Source: Bigelowiella natans CCMP2755
Taxonomy: Eukaryota; Cercozoa; Chlorarachniophyceae
Assembly (NCBI GenBank): GCA_000320545.1
Contig: ADNK01001129.1
Location: 62,001 to 126,000 of the forward strand
Length of the DNA: 64,000 nucleotides
Direction: 5' to 3'
How positions within the stretch are numbered: position 1 is the stretch's first letter; each line of letters starts with the position of its first letter. The notes under the pieces were generated by a model. It was not told the DNA's origin, did not search any database, and saw nothing but the letters and a program-made list of their open reading frames with translations. Both the position numbers and the translations under genes were made by a program. Shown here piece after piece: positions 9,707-21,373 of the stretch.

Positions 9707-11583
9707 CTATTTGAGCAAAAACCTTTCGACTTTTTCAAGAACCAATTCCCGCATGGTTTCTGTTCCATTAGAATCGTAATGTCTATGTAAACAAAGGAGG
9801 CCTTCGAAAAGTAATTTTTTATCCCTCACCAATGCAGTTAGCGCAGCAGCTGCCTGCTGACCGGCCCACAATGCCGCCTCTGGTTCCTTTTTTGCGACGC
9901 AATGAGATGACACTGCTACCAAGGATGGGTCTCCCGCAGGAGCTATGTGTTGTGCTGAAATTCCAGAGGCAAGCTGGCAAATTTCTCTATGACGCACTCG
10001 AATCCAGGCAGAATAATTAGACTTATGTTGTTTCGATTCGCCACGGTCAACGACTTTGACATGGATACCCTTATACAACCACCGCACGGTGAAAATTGTG
10101 CCTTTCCTTTGCAGCGGGCACTCCGGGCAACTAAAAACTCCGCTATTATCTGGAGTGAGGGGTAACTCGCAACCAGAGCAACCAACATAGATATTATGCG
10201 CGAGATCAGACGGGGCCACATGTGACTGGTACTTCCCTGACTGTTGCCGAGTTATCACTTTTCCGCTTGAGAATGTAAGGGCGACGATATGAAACTGAAC
10301 GCGAAACAAGTCCGAGTTATGCTGAAAAGAAGGCGAGAATAATTCGCACAAGGATTTGACCTCCACGATTGGTGGTGGGGTAGGAGAGAGCTGCGTAAAC
10401 CCGGGGTTGTTATTGCCGTTGTTTGTTTTCGACTGTTTACTTGAAGCTGCGACGAAGGGGAGTAAGATTGAGCGCATATGTTTTCCCCAATCCAAAAGTA
10501 GTTTTGCCTTCGGTGGAATAGCGTTAGTTTTTCGTTTCATTCATTCGAAATTGGAAATACCTTTTTCATCCACGGATGCTCCAGGGGTAGTGGTTGGATT
10601 CTAGCCGATGCTTTGCCATCCGGTTCCGTGACAGATCCAATTATCCTCATACTAGACCACGAGGTGCTATTTCCGGCAAGAGTCGACTGATCATGAAGGA
10701 AATTCATCGAGCTTTTAAAAAAAAAATTATGCCTATGTTACCTGGAACAATTTGAATTTTAGCTTCTCCAGGACCAAAATGTCCCCAACCTGAAGCTTCC
10801 TCACCCAGTTTGCCTAGTAATTTGCAATCAGTCTCCTAAAGGGTCATGACGAATATTCTCAATGACCTTATAGCCCCAAAGAGTGATGCTGAGGTGGTCC
10901 CTGCCGCTGTCTCCCACCGAGAGCGTGCTGCAGGTGAAAAACAAACAAAATCATCAATAGAAAGGACTTTTCGTTTTAATTCGCTTTACCTCATCAACGT
11001 GTTTCGGCCATCTCGCGTGGTGAGTTCACGAACTGGATTAACCTCCAGAACCATAGCCATAATCGAACGCCATTCAGTTCCTGCTGAAATCGAGGAAAGC
11101 AAGGAGAGCTTGGGAAGCCCTGAAGCATAATTCGCCAAAAATCAACGTCTTATATCTCGCATTCGAAATCAATGGCTTTCACATACGAAGAAGTGTCCTG
11201 CTCTTTCTGGGATGCATCAAGACCCGCTGGTGAAGACGGAGTCCATTCCGAGTATGTGGCGGGAAGCCCTTCCCGCTGGGAAGGCGATATAATCTTCCAC
11301 CTTGTCGCAAGATGATAAACCGACTAAACTTTGCAAAGATGTGATCTCTTATGGTTGATGTAATTAACTCAGAACGATGTCGCGCCGTAGAAAATAGCTG
11401 CATTTCCCTTCGTTTTCAATCCTATTTCGACCTTTTTTGGCATTGCGACGAGGAATCCGGACGTCCGGATGGCTTCTGGCCTCCGAGTGCTCGTCGTGGC
11501 CGCGTTCGTTTACCTGAGTACAGTTTCATCACGTCAAGTACTGAAAATTGTCTCAGGAAATTCTCCACCAGTAGCGAGACCAT
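9707..11583 (-). CDS. OB-fold and zinc-ribbon protein of the RPA1/MEIOB/SHLD2 type
   Basis: The well-supported exons in transcript order are 11080-10999, 10927-10867, 10813-10742, 10686-10561 and 10507-9707 (stop TAG); all phases match. They encode a classic RPA-like OB fold: an IMAMVLEVNPVRELTTRDGR strand pair, TTLSVGDSGRDHLSITLWGY, then NWVRKLQVGDILVLEKLKFK. The last exon has a second OB-like stretch (RVQFHIVAL) and a four-cysteine ribbon, CSGCELPL then SCPECPLQ, with 12 residues between the two pairs, followed by FTVRWLYKGIHVKVVD. This resembles the C-terminal zinc OB fold of RPA70, MEIOB or SHLD2, which act on single-stranded DNA in meiosis or end protection. An upstream exon at 11583-11514 begins MVSLLVENFLRQ. 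The joins between 11514 and 11080 were not resolved, and more 5' exons may lie further up. RPA1 itself is less likely because it would be longer. Confidence 0.65.
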
Positions 11584-12161
11584 GGTAAAAGGAGTTTAAA
11601 CCAACAAGTTTTCTGAAGCGTTTGGACTTTCGCTGATCCTGACATTGAATGTCCAATCGTCTCCATAATTTTTAGTCTAAATTTCCACGGGCACCTCATT
11701 AGTCAAGGTGTGCTTACGCCCCCGAAGCCGCGAAGATCTTGGGTGTTAGGTAGGTACGAGAGGCAGCGGCTGTTCCCACTGCGTCGGAGACTCAAAGCTG
11801 CAGAGGAAGCAACAGGGCTCGCGGAACAGAATTCACACCGACCGAACCTGAGGAGAGTTTGTGATGCTGCAGTCTTGGTCACTTTGTTACAGACGTAGTG
11901 AAAAGTATGATATACCGACGGAGAGTTTTCGCTGGTTTGAAGGAATGTTACATACTCTAGTTTTAAATAACCACCACGCTATGACATATTAGGTTCTAAT
12001 CTCATGTGCATGCATATGTTCATGCTGGTTTCAGACGCTTAACAAGAGCCTCTTGCATGGTGTCAATGTTGAACGGGCACTTAAAAATACAATACGTAGA
12101 GAGGTCTGCTATCAAATTCTATAGAAAGGGTTGGAGTAATGAGAAATACAGAAAGAGAGAA

Positions 12162-12202
<41 letters not shown>

Positions 12203-12350
12203 CTATGTACGCTGGTGATATATCTGTTATACGAATTAAGTTTGATAATAATTCCATCTTCCTCGGGAAAATCACATGCGATCGAACTAATACACACCGT
12301 GGACTTACGAGATCACATGAGTTTTTCAACATGCTGTCATTTGTATACAG
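11584..12350. other. Head-to-head region between the OB-fold and RsmB genes
   Basis: This is a divergent intergenic region, or unresolved 5' exons of the minus-strand gene. A minus-strand segment at about 11725-11850 is open, begins after a CAG acceptor and contains CEFCSASP, ending at a good GTAAGC donor. Another near 12043-12085 reads KCPFNIDTMQEALVKR. Neither could be joined with confidence. The (GA)n run at 12165-12195 lies between. Confidence 0.4.
12165..12195. repeat. (GA)n microsatellite
   Basis: About 15 GA units in the divergent region 5' of the RsmB gene. Confidence 0.9.
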
Positions 12351-12975
12351 ATGAATTCCGTGGAGCCTCTAACAAAGGCGGACCGTGTGTGCCTGGCCGA
12401 CTCAGTACTCGGTGTGATAGTTTACAAAAATCGATTGACTTATATCGTGGACCAGATCGAGAGATCGAAAGGTGTGTTTCTAGTAAATCTCCCCATTGTC
12501 AGCTCGAGAATGTGCACGAATTACTCCGCGCACATTCTCACCGTTGATCTGGCATTTTTGGCTGCTTGAATGGTGACATCTAGAATTATTTTGGTATCTT
12601 CCATGAAGGAGTGAATCATGTTAGCGTTGACTCAGGAGAAATACAAGACGCCAGCTTTGACGATCTTCTCTACATCCGGAAACTTCTAGCAACGTATCAA
12701 TCCTAATTTTCTGATTGAGAGAATTTTAAGTTATGTTTGGATGGTTGATTGATCAGATATTTTCGATTCCACAATACCGACGATATCTTGTTTGAAGAAC
12801 TTACTGCACCGCTGCAGGCGGGAACGCGGTTAGAACGAGTGAACGTTGTGCATGTGAGGGTTTTGATAAGTAAAGCATCGATCCAAGGATGGCTATGATT
12901 CTCGATGTCTCTAGCCCCCAATCCACCAGTACATTTACATATATGCGCGCGCACGCATACACACGCACATATTTA

Positions 12976-13021
<46 letters not shown>

Positions 13022-13873
13022 CATATTGTGCTGTTTTGTAATGCCATAGGTTCATGCGCTGCCTGACTGCGACCGAGAGCATCCAGTGGCCAACTGACCC
13101 GTTTCTACGGTATGTTCTAATTGAAATTGTGATGAAATTATTCTCTGTTCCTGTGCTGCTTCCATCAACTTTGTGTTGTTAAATGGCCCCTGTTTCTGAT
13201 TGTAGAATATCGGTTGAGTATTCGATCCCGCAATGGCTCTTGGAGGCCTGGGTCAGTCAAACACTCTGCCACAAAGGAGCAAGAGCACAGTCATAGCTTG
13301 AGTGCTATTATTTTTGAGAATATTTGCTAATTGTGATTTCTCTTTTTTTAATTGGGTGGGATGGGCGTCAGTCTGATTCATTTGGACTTGAAGGCGTACG
13401 GCGTCTTTGCAAAGAATGCAACAATAGAGGACCGGTGCAGCTCCCTTTTTCCTTACCCGTCATCCGCTTTCTCAACCGCTATCCTTATCATTTCTTTCTT
13501 TCAGTAACATGCCATTTCCTCCTCTTCCGTCTCTTCCTCATTCCGTATTCTCCTTTATAATATTCTTGTTGCACCTTAGTGTTGTAATTAGTCGTCGTCA
13601 TCATCATCATCATCACCATCATGATTATTATCATAATCGTCATCGTGTGAACCATAACCGACCAAGGTGACAGTGAGAGCCAACACTCTGAAAGTATCTA
13701 GGGAGCAGCTGCAAGGTAGTGACTTGGATGAGATAGCGATGGAGGAGTAGGGAATTAAAATGAAGGACAACAATCGAGAGCGGCAGATAGCATCGTGCTC
13801 ACTTCAAAAGACAGCTGCAGCCTCCGGACATAATTCTTGTTTCGAGCGCCATTTTCTAAATAAACAGGCGCCT

Positions 13874-13913
<40 letters not shown>

Positions 13914-13960
13914 CTGTGTGTGTTCTTATACGTGCGTGGAGAGATAGAGATGGTTAGAAT

Positions 13961-14000
<40 letters not shown>

Positions 14001-14825
14001 GAGAGGGATCAACTTATCTTACCTTCACCTCCTTCGTTCGGCATCTAAATCAATATAGTCAAGTTAGCGTCAGAGGGAGTTGAAAGTCTGCCTACGAAGT
14101 ATAGTCCATGGGGACTCACATTCACGCAAGGTAGGTTGCTCGAAGCTGTATCTCGCGTAATGCGACGACGAGCATACACTAAGTATTGATGGCTGTTACT
14201 AGAGGCAATATGACATGTAGAAATCATGCTATATATAAGGCCGCCCGAGTGGAGGGACATGGCAGCTGTCGGTTTCGAAACAAAGACTGATGGAGTTGCA
14301 GGTAAGAGGTTGCAGTTGGCGGCTTATGTCGTGAATGTTTGACGTAGTTTCGAATCAATGACGAGAAAAGGAACATGTCATCTAAACTGTACCACTTGCC
14401 AGGACGAAGGGTCACAGCTCATCGCCCTGGCTACGGGTACCTCCTCCATGAGACGGAAATGACATTCGACATCGCTGCTTATGCAAGATGTTGCGAGGCA
14501 TTAGCACGGCGATGCGATGCGATAACGACGACGAGGATGATAAAAATGAAGTTTGGTGATGATTTCGAACCGTAACCCGAAATCATTTTCCTTCCACAGG
14601 AGTCTCCGAGGGTACTGAGTCCGTGCTGGACTACTGTGCCGGTAGTAAAGAATAGACAGAAAAGGAAGAAAGAAAGGGAGGGGAGGAGGGGTGAGGAAGA
14701 AAGAGGACCACTCGCTGCTGCCATCTTTGATGCCAACACGATTACCTATCATCTCTTCGTCTCTTTTGCTCTTAGGTGCAGGAGGCAAGTCCATGGCACT
14801 TGCAGGTATTTTACACTCCCTGAGC

Positions 14826-14869
<44 letters not shown>

Positions 14870-15399
14870 GAGAGAGATTAATAAGGATGACAATTTATCT
14901 CCAACAAACTACAGGGATGTTAGGAGAAGGCAGGGGCGTTATACATGCGTGGGAACCCTTTTCAAATCGCAGAGAAACTCTCAGAGACCGCATTATTGAG
15001 AACAATCTCCAATGTCGCCTCCACAATCACTACCATCACCACCATCACCACCACCATAATCATATCATCATCCTCATCATCATCATCCCAAACTGAATGT
15101 TTTCCATGTCGCTTATTTCTACCAACCGCATTGTCATGTGACGTGATTCCTCTTCATCGTTCAGACCGCATTACTGTCGAAGAATCCCTGCAGGTATGAG
15201 TCACTCACGTGAAGAGTGATTGTGTTAAACAACGGTAGAGTGCGTGAACGAGTTGGCTACGATGCAATTTCCTCCCCGTTTATCTTAGGAAGTTGAAGCC
15301 TTGTCTATGGATTGCACTCTCGTCGATGCGCCGTGCTCATCATCGGTATACCCTTCGACGGAAACGACATCCAAAATAGTAGCTGTTTTTGTGTCAGCT

Positions 15400-15430
<31 letters not shown>

Positions 15431-16296
15431 CGGACGCGCGCGCACGTTTAATTTAATCCCGACAAAATCCATTACTGCCCAGCACGTGCCTACAACCGCA
15501 TGCTTGTGGTATGTTTACATGCACAGGGCACTCTTCGTCGTCACCCGGAGTTGCGCTGGCGTATGGAAGAAGATATTGCCATGAGAGAAATGCCAGAGGT
15601 TTCTCATTGTAATCATTACCTACTTCACACACTTTGCCCCTTACCAAAGCTCTTTTGCTTGTCGTACGTTCACACTGCTTAATTTCCCCCTATACGTGCA
15701 CACCCATAGCTCCAGAAAGAGATTCTGGCTAATGCATCGCGCACCGTTAGACCAGGGGGGGTCCTGGTGAGATTAGGCCATCTTTCCAAATAAAAAGCGA
15801 AGATGATTATGATGATGTGAAAAGTGCTCTGGAATTCTTATCTTCCAGTTTAGTTTGTACGTCGCGAAAAAACACTTATTTGGGCTGAGAAAGCGCTTTA
15901 TTTGGTTATCAGGTCTATGCGACCTGTTCCCTGCTTGTTGAGGAAAACGAAGACGTATGTGTCTGTGTGTTTGTGTCAATATTTGCGCTTTTAAACTGCC
16001 GCTTCTTCTTTTAACGCGTGCTTTCTCCTCTGCTGCTCAAGGTTGCGATGTGGTTCGCTTCTTCCAGCTTTGGGGAAGACTTCGAACCCATGGCACTTCT
16101 GGAGCCTCCCTTTGAAGATCTTCGTCGCAATGGGCGACGACCACAGACTAGAGCCGAGATGAAGTCGTCTGGTGAGAAAGAGAAAGACGGGATTGGAGGC
16201 GATAGGGATGATCATATGTTAACGCTCGCACCCCATCTGCACGGGACAGATGGTTTCTTTATCGCACGTTGGCGGAGACGCATGATCGGTAAGTGA
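12351..16296 (+). CDS. rsmB: RsmB/Sun family rRNA (cytosine-5) methyltransferase
   Basis: RsmB-type enzymes transfer methyl from SAM to a cytosine C5 of small-subunit rRNA. Eighteen exons join in perfect phase to 1,248 bp (415 residues): 12351-12471, 12636-12693, 13050-13109, 13206-13251, 13372-13434, 13667-13715, 14059-14130, 14240-14301, 14403-14436, 14600-14641, 14776-14805, 14915-15013, 15165-15193, 15289-15345, 15527-15598, 15710-15766, 15913-15954 and 16042-16296. A short NusB-like helical N-terminus (ADRVCLADSVLGVIVYKNRL) is followed by YSIPQWLLEAW, VTVRANTL and QDEGSQLIALATG. The SAM motif is VLDYCAGAGGKSMALA. DAPCSSSGTLRRHPELRW and VYATCSLLVEEN carry the two catalytic cysteines, and the end is HLHGTDGFFIARWRR. 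The length fits bacterial RsmB. The ATG follows a CAG, so an upstream exon, perhaps a targeting peptide, may exist. The NusB part is shorter than in bacteria. Confidence 0.93.
12978..13019. repeat. (TA)n in RsmB intron 2
   Basis: About 20 TA units, ending 30 bp before the exon 3 acceptor. Confidence 0.9.
13877..13994. repeat. (GT)n and (GA)n in an RsmB intron
   Basis: GT run 13877-13912 and GA run 13963-13994, both within the intron between exons 6 and 7. Confidence 0.9.
14827..14868. repeat. (GA)n in an RsmB intron
   Basis: About 20 GA units between the exon with the SAM-binding glycines and the next exon. Confidence 0.9.
15404..15430. repeat. (GT)n in an RsmB intron
   Basis: About 13 GT units followed by a CG-rich GCGCGC stretch. 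Confidence 0.9.
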
Positions 16297-16699
16297 AGGC
16301 TCGTAGAAAGCGCATGTCTCGTCTTAATCGGTGGCAAATTATCATTTTGGAGAAACATTAATGCGTAAGTTATAATCAATGCATAATGCATGCATTGCGC
16401 CCTAGCAAGCCCACTGTATATATGAGACCAATACGCGAAACTTATTAGCATTAGCCACTTGCTTATTGATATTGCGCACCGCCATGAAGAAGCACGCATA
16501 AAATATGTATCTAGATACCTAGGTATGGTGTGCATATTGCTGCGCGTATACATACCACCAAAAGACAGTAAGGTGCAAGAGTGGTGTATTCTTATCGTCG
16601 TTGAATATAGCATTTCAGGTAAATCTATTGTTTATGAGCAATGGAAATTGAGATTACACGCTCGCAGTGTTATTTCTGTGCCAACGAGGACTCTGACAG
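16297..16699. other. RsmB 3' flank
   Basis: No gene is seen. AT-rich unique DNA with GCATGC and TCTAGA words typical of the spacers in this window; it probably holds the RsmB 3' UTR and poly(A) site. Confidence 0.45.
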
Positions 16700-17068
16700 C
16701 TAGCTGCCTGTCTTTGTTTGCAGTTTCTGAATGATACTTGGATTGGCGAAGCTGTTGCGCATGTTGCTGAAATCGGTCCAATATTCCGCTAGTTCTGCAA
16801 CAGGTTTTAGACTATTATGGTAACGGGGTAATTGGCCTTCTACACAGTCATCACGAGTTCTAAATTGAAGTGGCTTCGACACAATTGTTGGGGGGCCATG
16901 AGCTGGTAACCCCAACGGACGTACTCTTACGCCCATTGGTGAAACGCTTAGACCAGATCTCAAGTTGTCATCGAATCGACGAAGGATTGACCAGAAGATA
17001 AAGACTGAAACAAGGACGATTGGCGACACGTACTGCGGGTTCATGACGGCTCCTGAATCAATTATCAT
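16700..17068 (-). CDS. Possible small single-pass membrane protein, unknown
   Basis: An uninterrupted 122-codon frame on the minus strand. Near the N-terminus is a hydrophobic helix (YVSPIVLVSVFIFWSILRR) followed by positive charge and then a soluble tail with RPLGLPAHGPP and a YHNSLKPVAELAEYW segment. That is the layout of a small signal-anchored protein. It may start at 17068 or at a second ATG eight codons later (17044). No family is recognised. It sits between the end of the RsmB gene and the start of the protease gene. Being single-exon among heavily spliced neighbours makes it less certain. Confidence 0.4.
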   Translation of the reverse strand: MIIDSGAVMNPQYVSPIVLVSVFIFWSILRRFDDNLRSGLSVSPMGVRVRPLGLPAHGPPTIVSKPLQFRTRDDCVEGQLPRYHNSLKPVAELAEYWTDFSNMRNSFANPSIIQKLQTKTGS

Positions 17069-17083
17069 CGTTCAATACCCATT

Positions 17084-17425
17084 TTGATATTTTCCAGGAC
17101 AGATTCACAGATATCTTCACCCTATACTAAGGAGTACAAACGCAGAATTACAGATCTGGCTGCATTACCCCTGCAAGGCTTTCTAAAACCTCGTACTCGA
17201 TTCATCTCCCCCTCAAAACCAATGGACACTTACATATTCGATTTTCGTGAAAAAGAGATTGCGAGTACTCATGTGCAATTCCCGTTCCCTCCCCTATTTT
17301 ACCCGCAGAGAAATACCCTACTCAAGCTCGGGATCGTTGACGATGATTCGAGGCAGCCGATTTCATGTATTTTTCATTGTCGCAATGCCAAATACGCAGA
17401 CCATTTTCTTGTCGCTTTGAAATAA
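17084..17425 (+). other. 113-codon open frame of unknown status
   Basis: An open frame divergent from the small membrane ORF. It contains TYIFDFREKEI and ends HCRNAKYADHFLVALK. There is no recognised family and no splice support. It may be chance, an exon of an unresolved gene, or part of the promoter region of the protease gene. Confidence 0.2.
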
Positions 17426-17578
17426 ATCCCAATCTGCAACTTCCGCACTTACCCGTGTAGATGTTTCTAGGTATAAATATTGTCTAGATTTATATAAAAA
17501 TTTCGTTCATTTTTCACACCGTAAACATCTACAGAAGAAGAACCAATCAGAGACCCAAGGAGCCACATATGGAAGCAC

Positions 17579-19531
17579 ATGGCTCTCTCTGGCTGCCTCG
17601 CCCCTTTCATATGGCTAGTCATCCTCGTTATCCTCTATAAATGCAGCGAGCAGGTGTCTAAGCGCTCGTCCTTTGTTCTGGGTTCTTCATACCGGCGTAT
17701 AGCTCCGCCGCGAAGTAGGCTACCCCCTCAGTCCTCGCTTGCAACTTTGCGGACACGTCGTCGGTACAGCACGTGAGATCGGGGCTTAATATGAGTGCAC
17801 ACATTGCTTTTTTCACAGAGATGTTCTACGACAATTCCGTTCGAACTGCCATGATCTTGCGCGTGGCCAGTCTGCAGTATCTCAGGAGCATCATTCTGGA
17901 TGCCATTCCACAATCCGTTGATTTGGTGGTCAGGTGTGACGTTTCCGTACATGCGGCGCGGCGTTTGTCCATCCGGGAAGTAAAACAGGTTATAGAACGA
18001 TGTACTATTCGAACACGAAAGTAGCGCATCCGACCGAGCCTTTGTCTTAAAACTTGTACTTCTCCGTAGGAGCTGGATCAATATGGAATAAGCTACTCTG
18101 GTAAGAATTGATACCACACACCTTCTGTTCGTGGCGTACGCGGCCGCATCGAGCACATTCAGTATTTTCGGGAAATAGTACCTCTATTAGTATAGAAAAT
18201 TCTCAATCAAGTTTCCTGTTTGTTCTTGCAGGTATATTCGAGGGAGCCGAGCTGAGGAAGGTGATTCCCCTTCATGTTAATTTTCAATGTTATCTTGTTA
18301 AGAAAAATGCAGTCTGAGCATCCGAATCTAGCACCTTATCCATGCCTACATACACATCTGGATCTCTTCGATACTACTTACACCATCTTCTCGGATCTGA
18401 TGTTCATTCTCGGTGTGCCCAGCTGCTCGAAGATGCAAAAGCAAGCGATATGGTAATAGATATTCTGGAAACCCTCCTTGTGCATGCTTGCACGCACTCC
18501 ATTGCAGGATTGACATCCTTCGCTACGCATTGCCTGTATCAACAGTGAGGCAATTTGAATATATCAAGATACAGAATACGTCTACTATGATATGTAGAAA
18601 AGAAAACCAGAAGCGGGGTCATCAGATACGATTGCAAGCGATACGGCTGGCGCTAAAACAGTGCCATTAATCCCCAGGAGGTAAGCTTCTTTTTCGCTGA
18701 CTAGACTTTGAGCCTCTCATTCCGATGCTCGCCGTGTTTCTGCTCTTCCTTGTTTTATGACAGGTTCGAAGGTATGATGGGGGCTGGAGTCTCAACTGCT
18801 GGAAATCAATACTTCACGATCTCAGTTAGGTTCCCATCTGCAGCATCCGCGCACTCAGGTTGTGGAGAGTCTAGAGCAGTCGCTCGTAGTTAGGACATCA
18901 TTTCCTGAGAACAGAAATGGGCTATATGCGGGAAAACTACGTCAGCAATAAGCAAATCATCGTATCGTCTTGATTTCCTTGATCCTGCTGTTGTGGCTGT
19001 CGTTGTCTTGCAGCGATGGAGTTCATCGTGGACACCGCTTGCTCATACACATTGATCGCGGACAAGGCCGCGCGGTTGCTCGGGGCGACATCGACTGGGG
19101 TATTTCGCTTGGCCTGCTTCGTGCTAGCTGTTCTCCACTCTCACTTACTTGCAGGTTGGTGCGACGGGCACGACAGCCACTGGGAGCACTTCTGGAGGCC
19201 AGTTTCAGGTGTATTGTTATTAAAGGAAGGTGGGCTTTAGAGACAGGGAGAGAGGGAGCGAGAGGTTAGAATTTGAAAGGGTGATTATCTCTGATTTGAG
19301 TATGCTGCCGTTGCTCTAAGGTTAAAGCCGGAGAAGCGTTGTGCGGAGACGTAAGCTTGGGCAGTCTAATGCCCGTTTCGATGCCTCAGCTGCCTTTCGA
19401 CTACGATGTGCACGGGGTGGGTCGCTACAGTGAACCATGCAGTAGTAGTAGTAGTAGTAGTAGTAGGCATGGCGCGCAATAGCACAAATGATATCTGAAC
19501 GGCCGACAGCGATAGCACACAAACACATACA

Positions 19532-19571
<40 letters not shown>

Positions 19572-20089
19572 GTGCACAGAGAAGGGAGAGCCAGCAGAAG
19601 AGAGAGGCTCATTCACTTACAGGTCGCTGGGATTCTTGGGCTGGAGACGCTCTCGAAATTTGACATTGAATTCGACTTTCGGCAGCAGAGAATGAGGCTC
19701 TTCCCACCGGGGAGCTTGAGTTCTAATCCTGGATTGACAAAGGTTGTTGAGGCGTGATCTAGTCCATCAGTGGATGCATGCGCGCGTGGGTGGTAAACAT
19801 GCACGTAAAAAGCTGCTTGTGAGTGAAATCGCTTCGAAGAGGCTGTGGGTTATTTCCTTTGCCATCGATCACTGATCCCCTCGCTTCTGCTGATCTTCCT
19901 AGTCCAGATCTGATGATATCGTTACAACAGTTGCTCACATCATCATCATCAACCATCTTCCCCACTTTTAAGGGCTTTGAGGCAATGGAGATGAAGCTAA
20001 TACCTATGTTTGGTCTGTACTACATCGACGTTAAGCTGGGAAGGTGCTCATCAACCTACTGCAGCCCACAACCTCACAAAGAAAGGAAA

Positions 20090-20129
<40 letters not shown>

Positions 20130-21131
20130 TTGTTGCCTTTCGGACACCCTCGAAGTACATTCGCACGAATACATTAAGCATCATGGATTGTATAATTCAT
20201 ATATCCTCTCCTACAAACCGCAGCACTTTGATCAAAGGGATCGTTGACACGGGAGCCTCCGGAAGCGTTTTCAACAGGTATCGATCAAGAATTAGAAGAG
20301 TGTTGCAGCATGGAGGGAACAACACAATACACAAACACAAACACACCCAAACACACACACACAAGCATGCATATCCAAACGTTAATGCAATGCGAGCCTT
20401 GAAGGAGACAAAATGGCACTACTCAATCTGTACTTTTCGATTTTCCCTCGTGGTTCTACCATGATAATCGCTACATGAATCAAATCAGCATTGCTGCCAG
20501 TCAGGCCGGAATCACAGGTACGAGCTTTCATATCTGGATCATGCAAACTTAGTTTCTATTTTATCATCTCGATCTCCTTCATTTATCACCGCCGCCACGC
20601 TTCGCCATTAAACACGGCGAGAGATGCACATACCCCCACTCAATACACGAGTACTGACCCTCTACTGGCTCGTTTGAAGGGACAGGAAAGGGCGTCGTCT
20701 CGGGAGCTGGAGCTGGACAGATACCGATGAAAGAAGCGGTGCACGCACTTGCACAACTGAATGCATGTTCTGCTACAGTTCTAAGATGTATTGTAGGAAG
20801 TATAGGTTTGATTTATAGATTTATGCGATGGAAATTTTTTAGGACATGCAAATCGGTGTACTCCAGAGAGTAGTCGCTGTGGAGAAAGCTGGGATCGGTA
20901 TGTGCCAGTGCGTAGTCGAATCGAATTTGTGATGTATAACATAGGAGTTCTTATACTATTGCTTCTTCACTTATTTTGTATTGTACACATGTAGCGGATT
21001 TGCCAATATTCCTGAATCTGTTTCCTGCTTCGCGAGAGGCTGTGGGAGTCCTGGGAATAGACTTCCTATCTAATGTCAACGCGCAAGGGCGCTGTTTCTT
21101 CTCATTAGCGACACGAAAACTTTGGCTTTGA
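17579..21131 (+). CDS. Protein with two retropepsin-like aspartyl protease domains
   Basis: Exons join in phase to 1,428 bp (475 residues): 17579-17653, 17703-17772, 17819-17988, 18070-18100, 18232-18260, 18313-18452, 18508-18544, 18764-18824, 19014-19099, 19155-19208, 19321-19416, 19623-19742, 19973-20043, 20224-20277, 20489-20517, 20680-20792, 20843-20897 and 20995-21131 (stop TGA). The N-terminus is a signal anchor (LAPFIWLVILVILYK). Domain 1 has MEFIVDTACSYTLIADKAAR and closes with VAGILGLETLSKFDIEFDF. Domain 2 has IKGIVDTGASGSVFN and closes with AVGVLGIDFLSN. These are the flap-side Asp and the hydrophobic-hydrophobic-Gly motifs of cellular A2-type proteases. In domain 1 the usual Asp-Thr-Gly is Asp-Thr-Ala-Cys, so it may be weak or inactive. 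No gag, RT or integrase is near, so this is a host gene. A 3-nt exon GAG at about 18676 is possible. Confidence 0.85.
19440..19465. repeat. (TAG)n in a protease-gene intron
   Basis: Eight to nine TAG units, followed in the same intron by a (CA)n run at 19531-19565. Confidence 0.9.
19531..19565. repeat. (CA)n in a protease-gene intron
   Basis: About 17 CA units in the intron before the exon at 19623. Confidence 0.9.
20093..20127. repeat. (GA)n in a protease-gene intron
   Basis: About 17 GA units in the intron before the exon with the second DTGAS motif. Confidence 0.9.
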
Positions 21132-21329
21132 TGCACACATGCGATACGATTGCAATCAGCATTACTATAGTAGAGCATGTGCGATTGATCGATCGAGACA
21201 TTCATGATTTAAACGTTCACATGTAACAAAATGATTTCACCAATGCCTTGCTAGCTTGCTAGCTCATGCTTGAGCGCTAAGTCGCCTTGCTTTGAGCTCC
21301 CCTCTCCCATGCTCCCCCCCCCCCCCCCT

Positions 21330-21373
<44 letters not shown>

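Noticed and set aside
17579-21131. Aspartyl protease motifs as a sign of an LTR retrotransposon
   Set aside because: No reverse transcriptase, integrase, gag-like zinc knuckle or long terminal repeats nearby; the gene is heavily spliced with a signal anchor.
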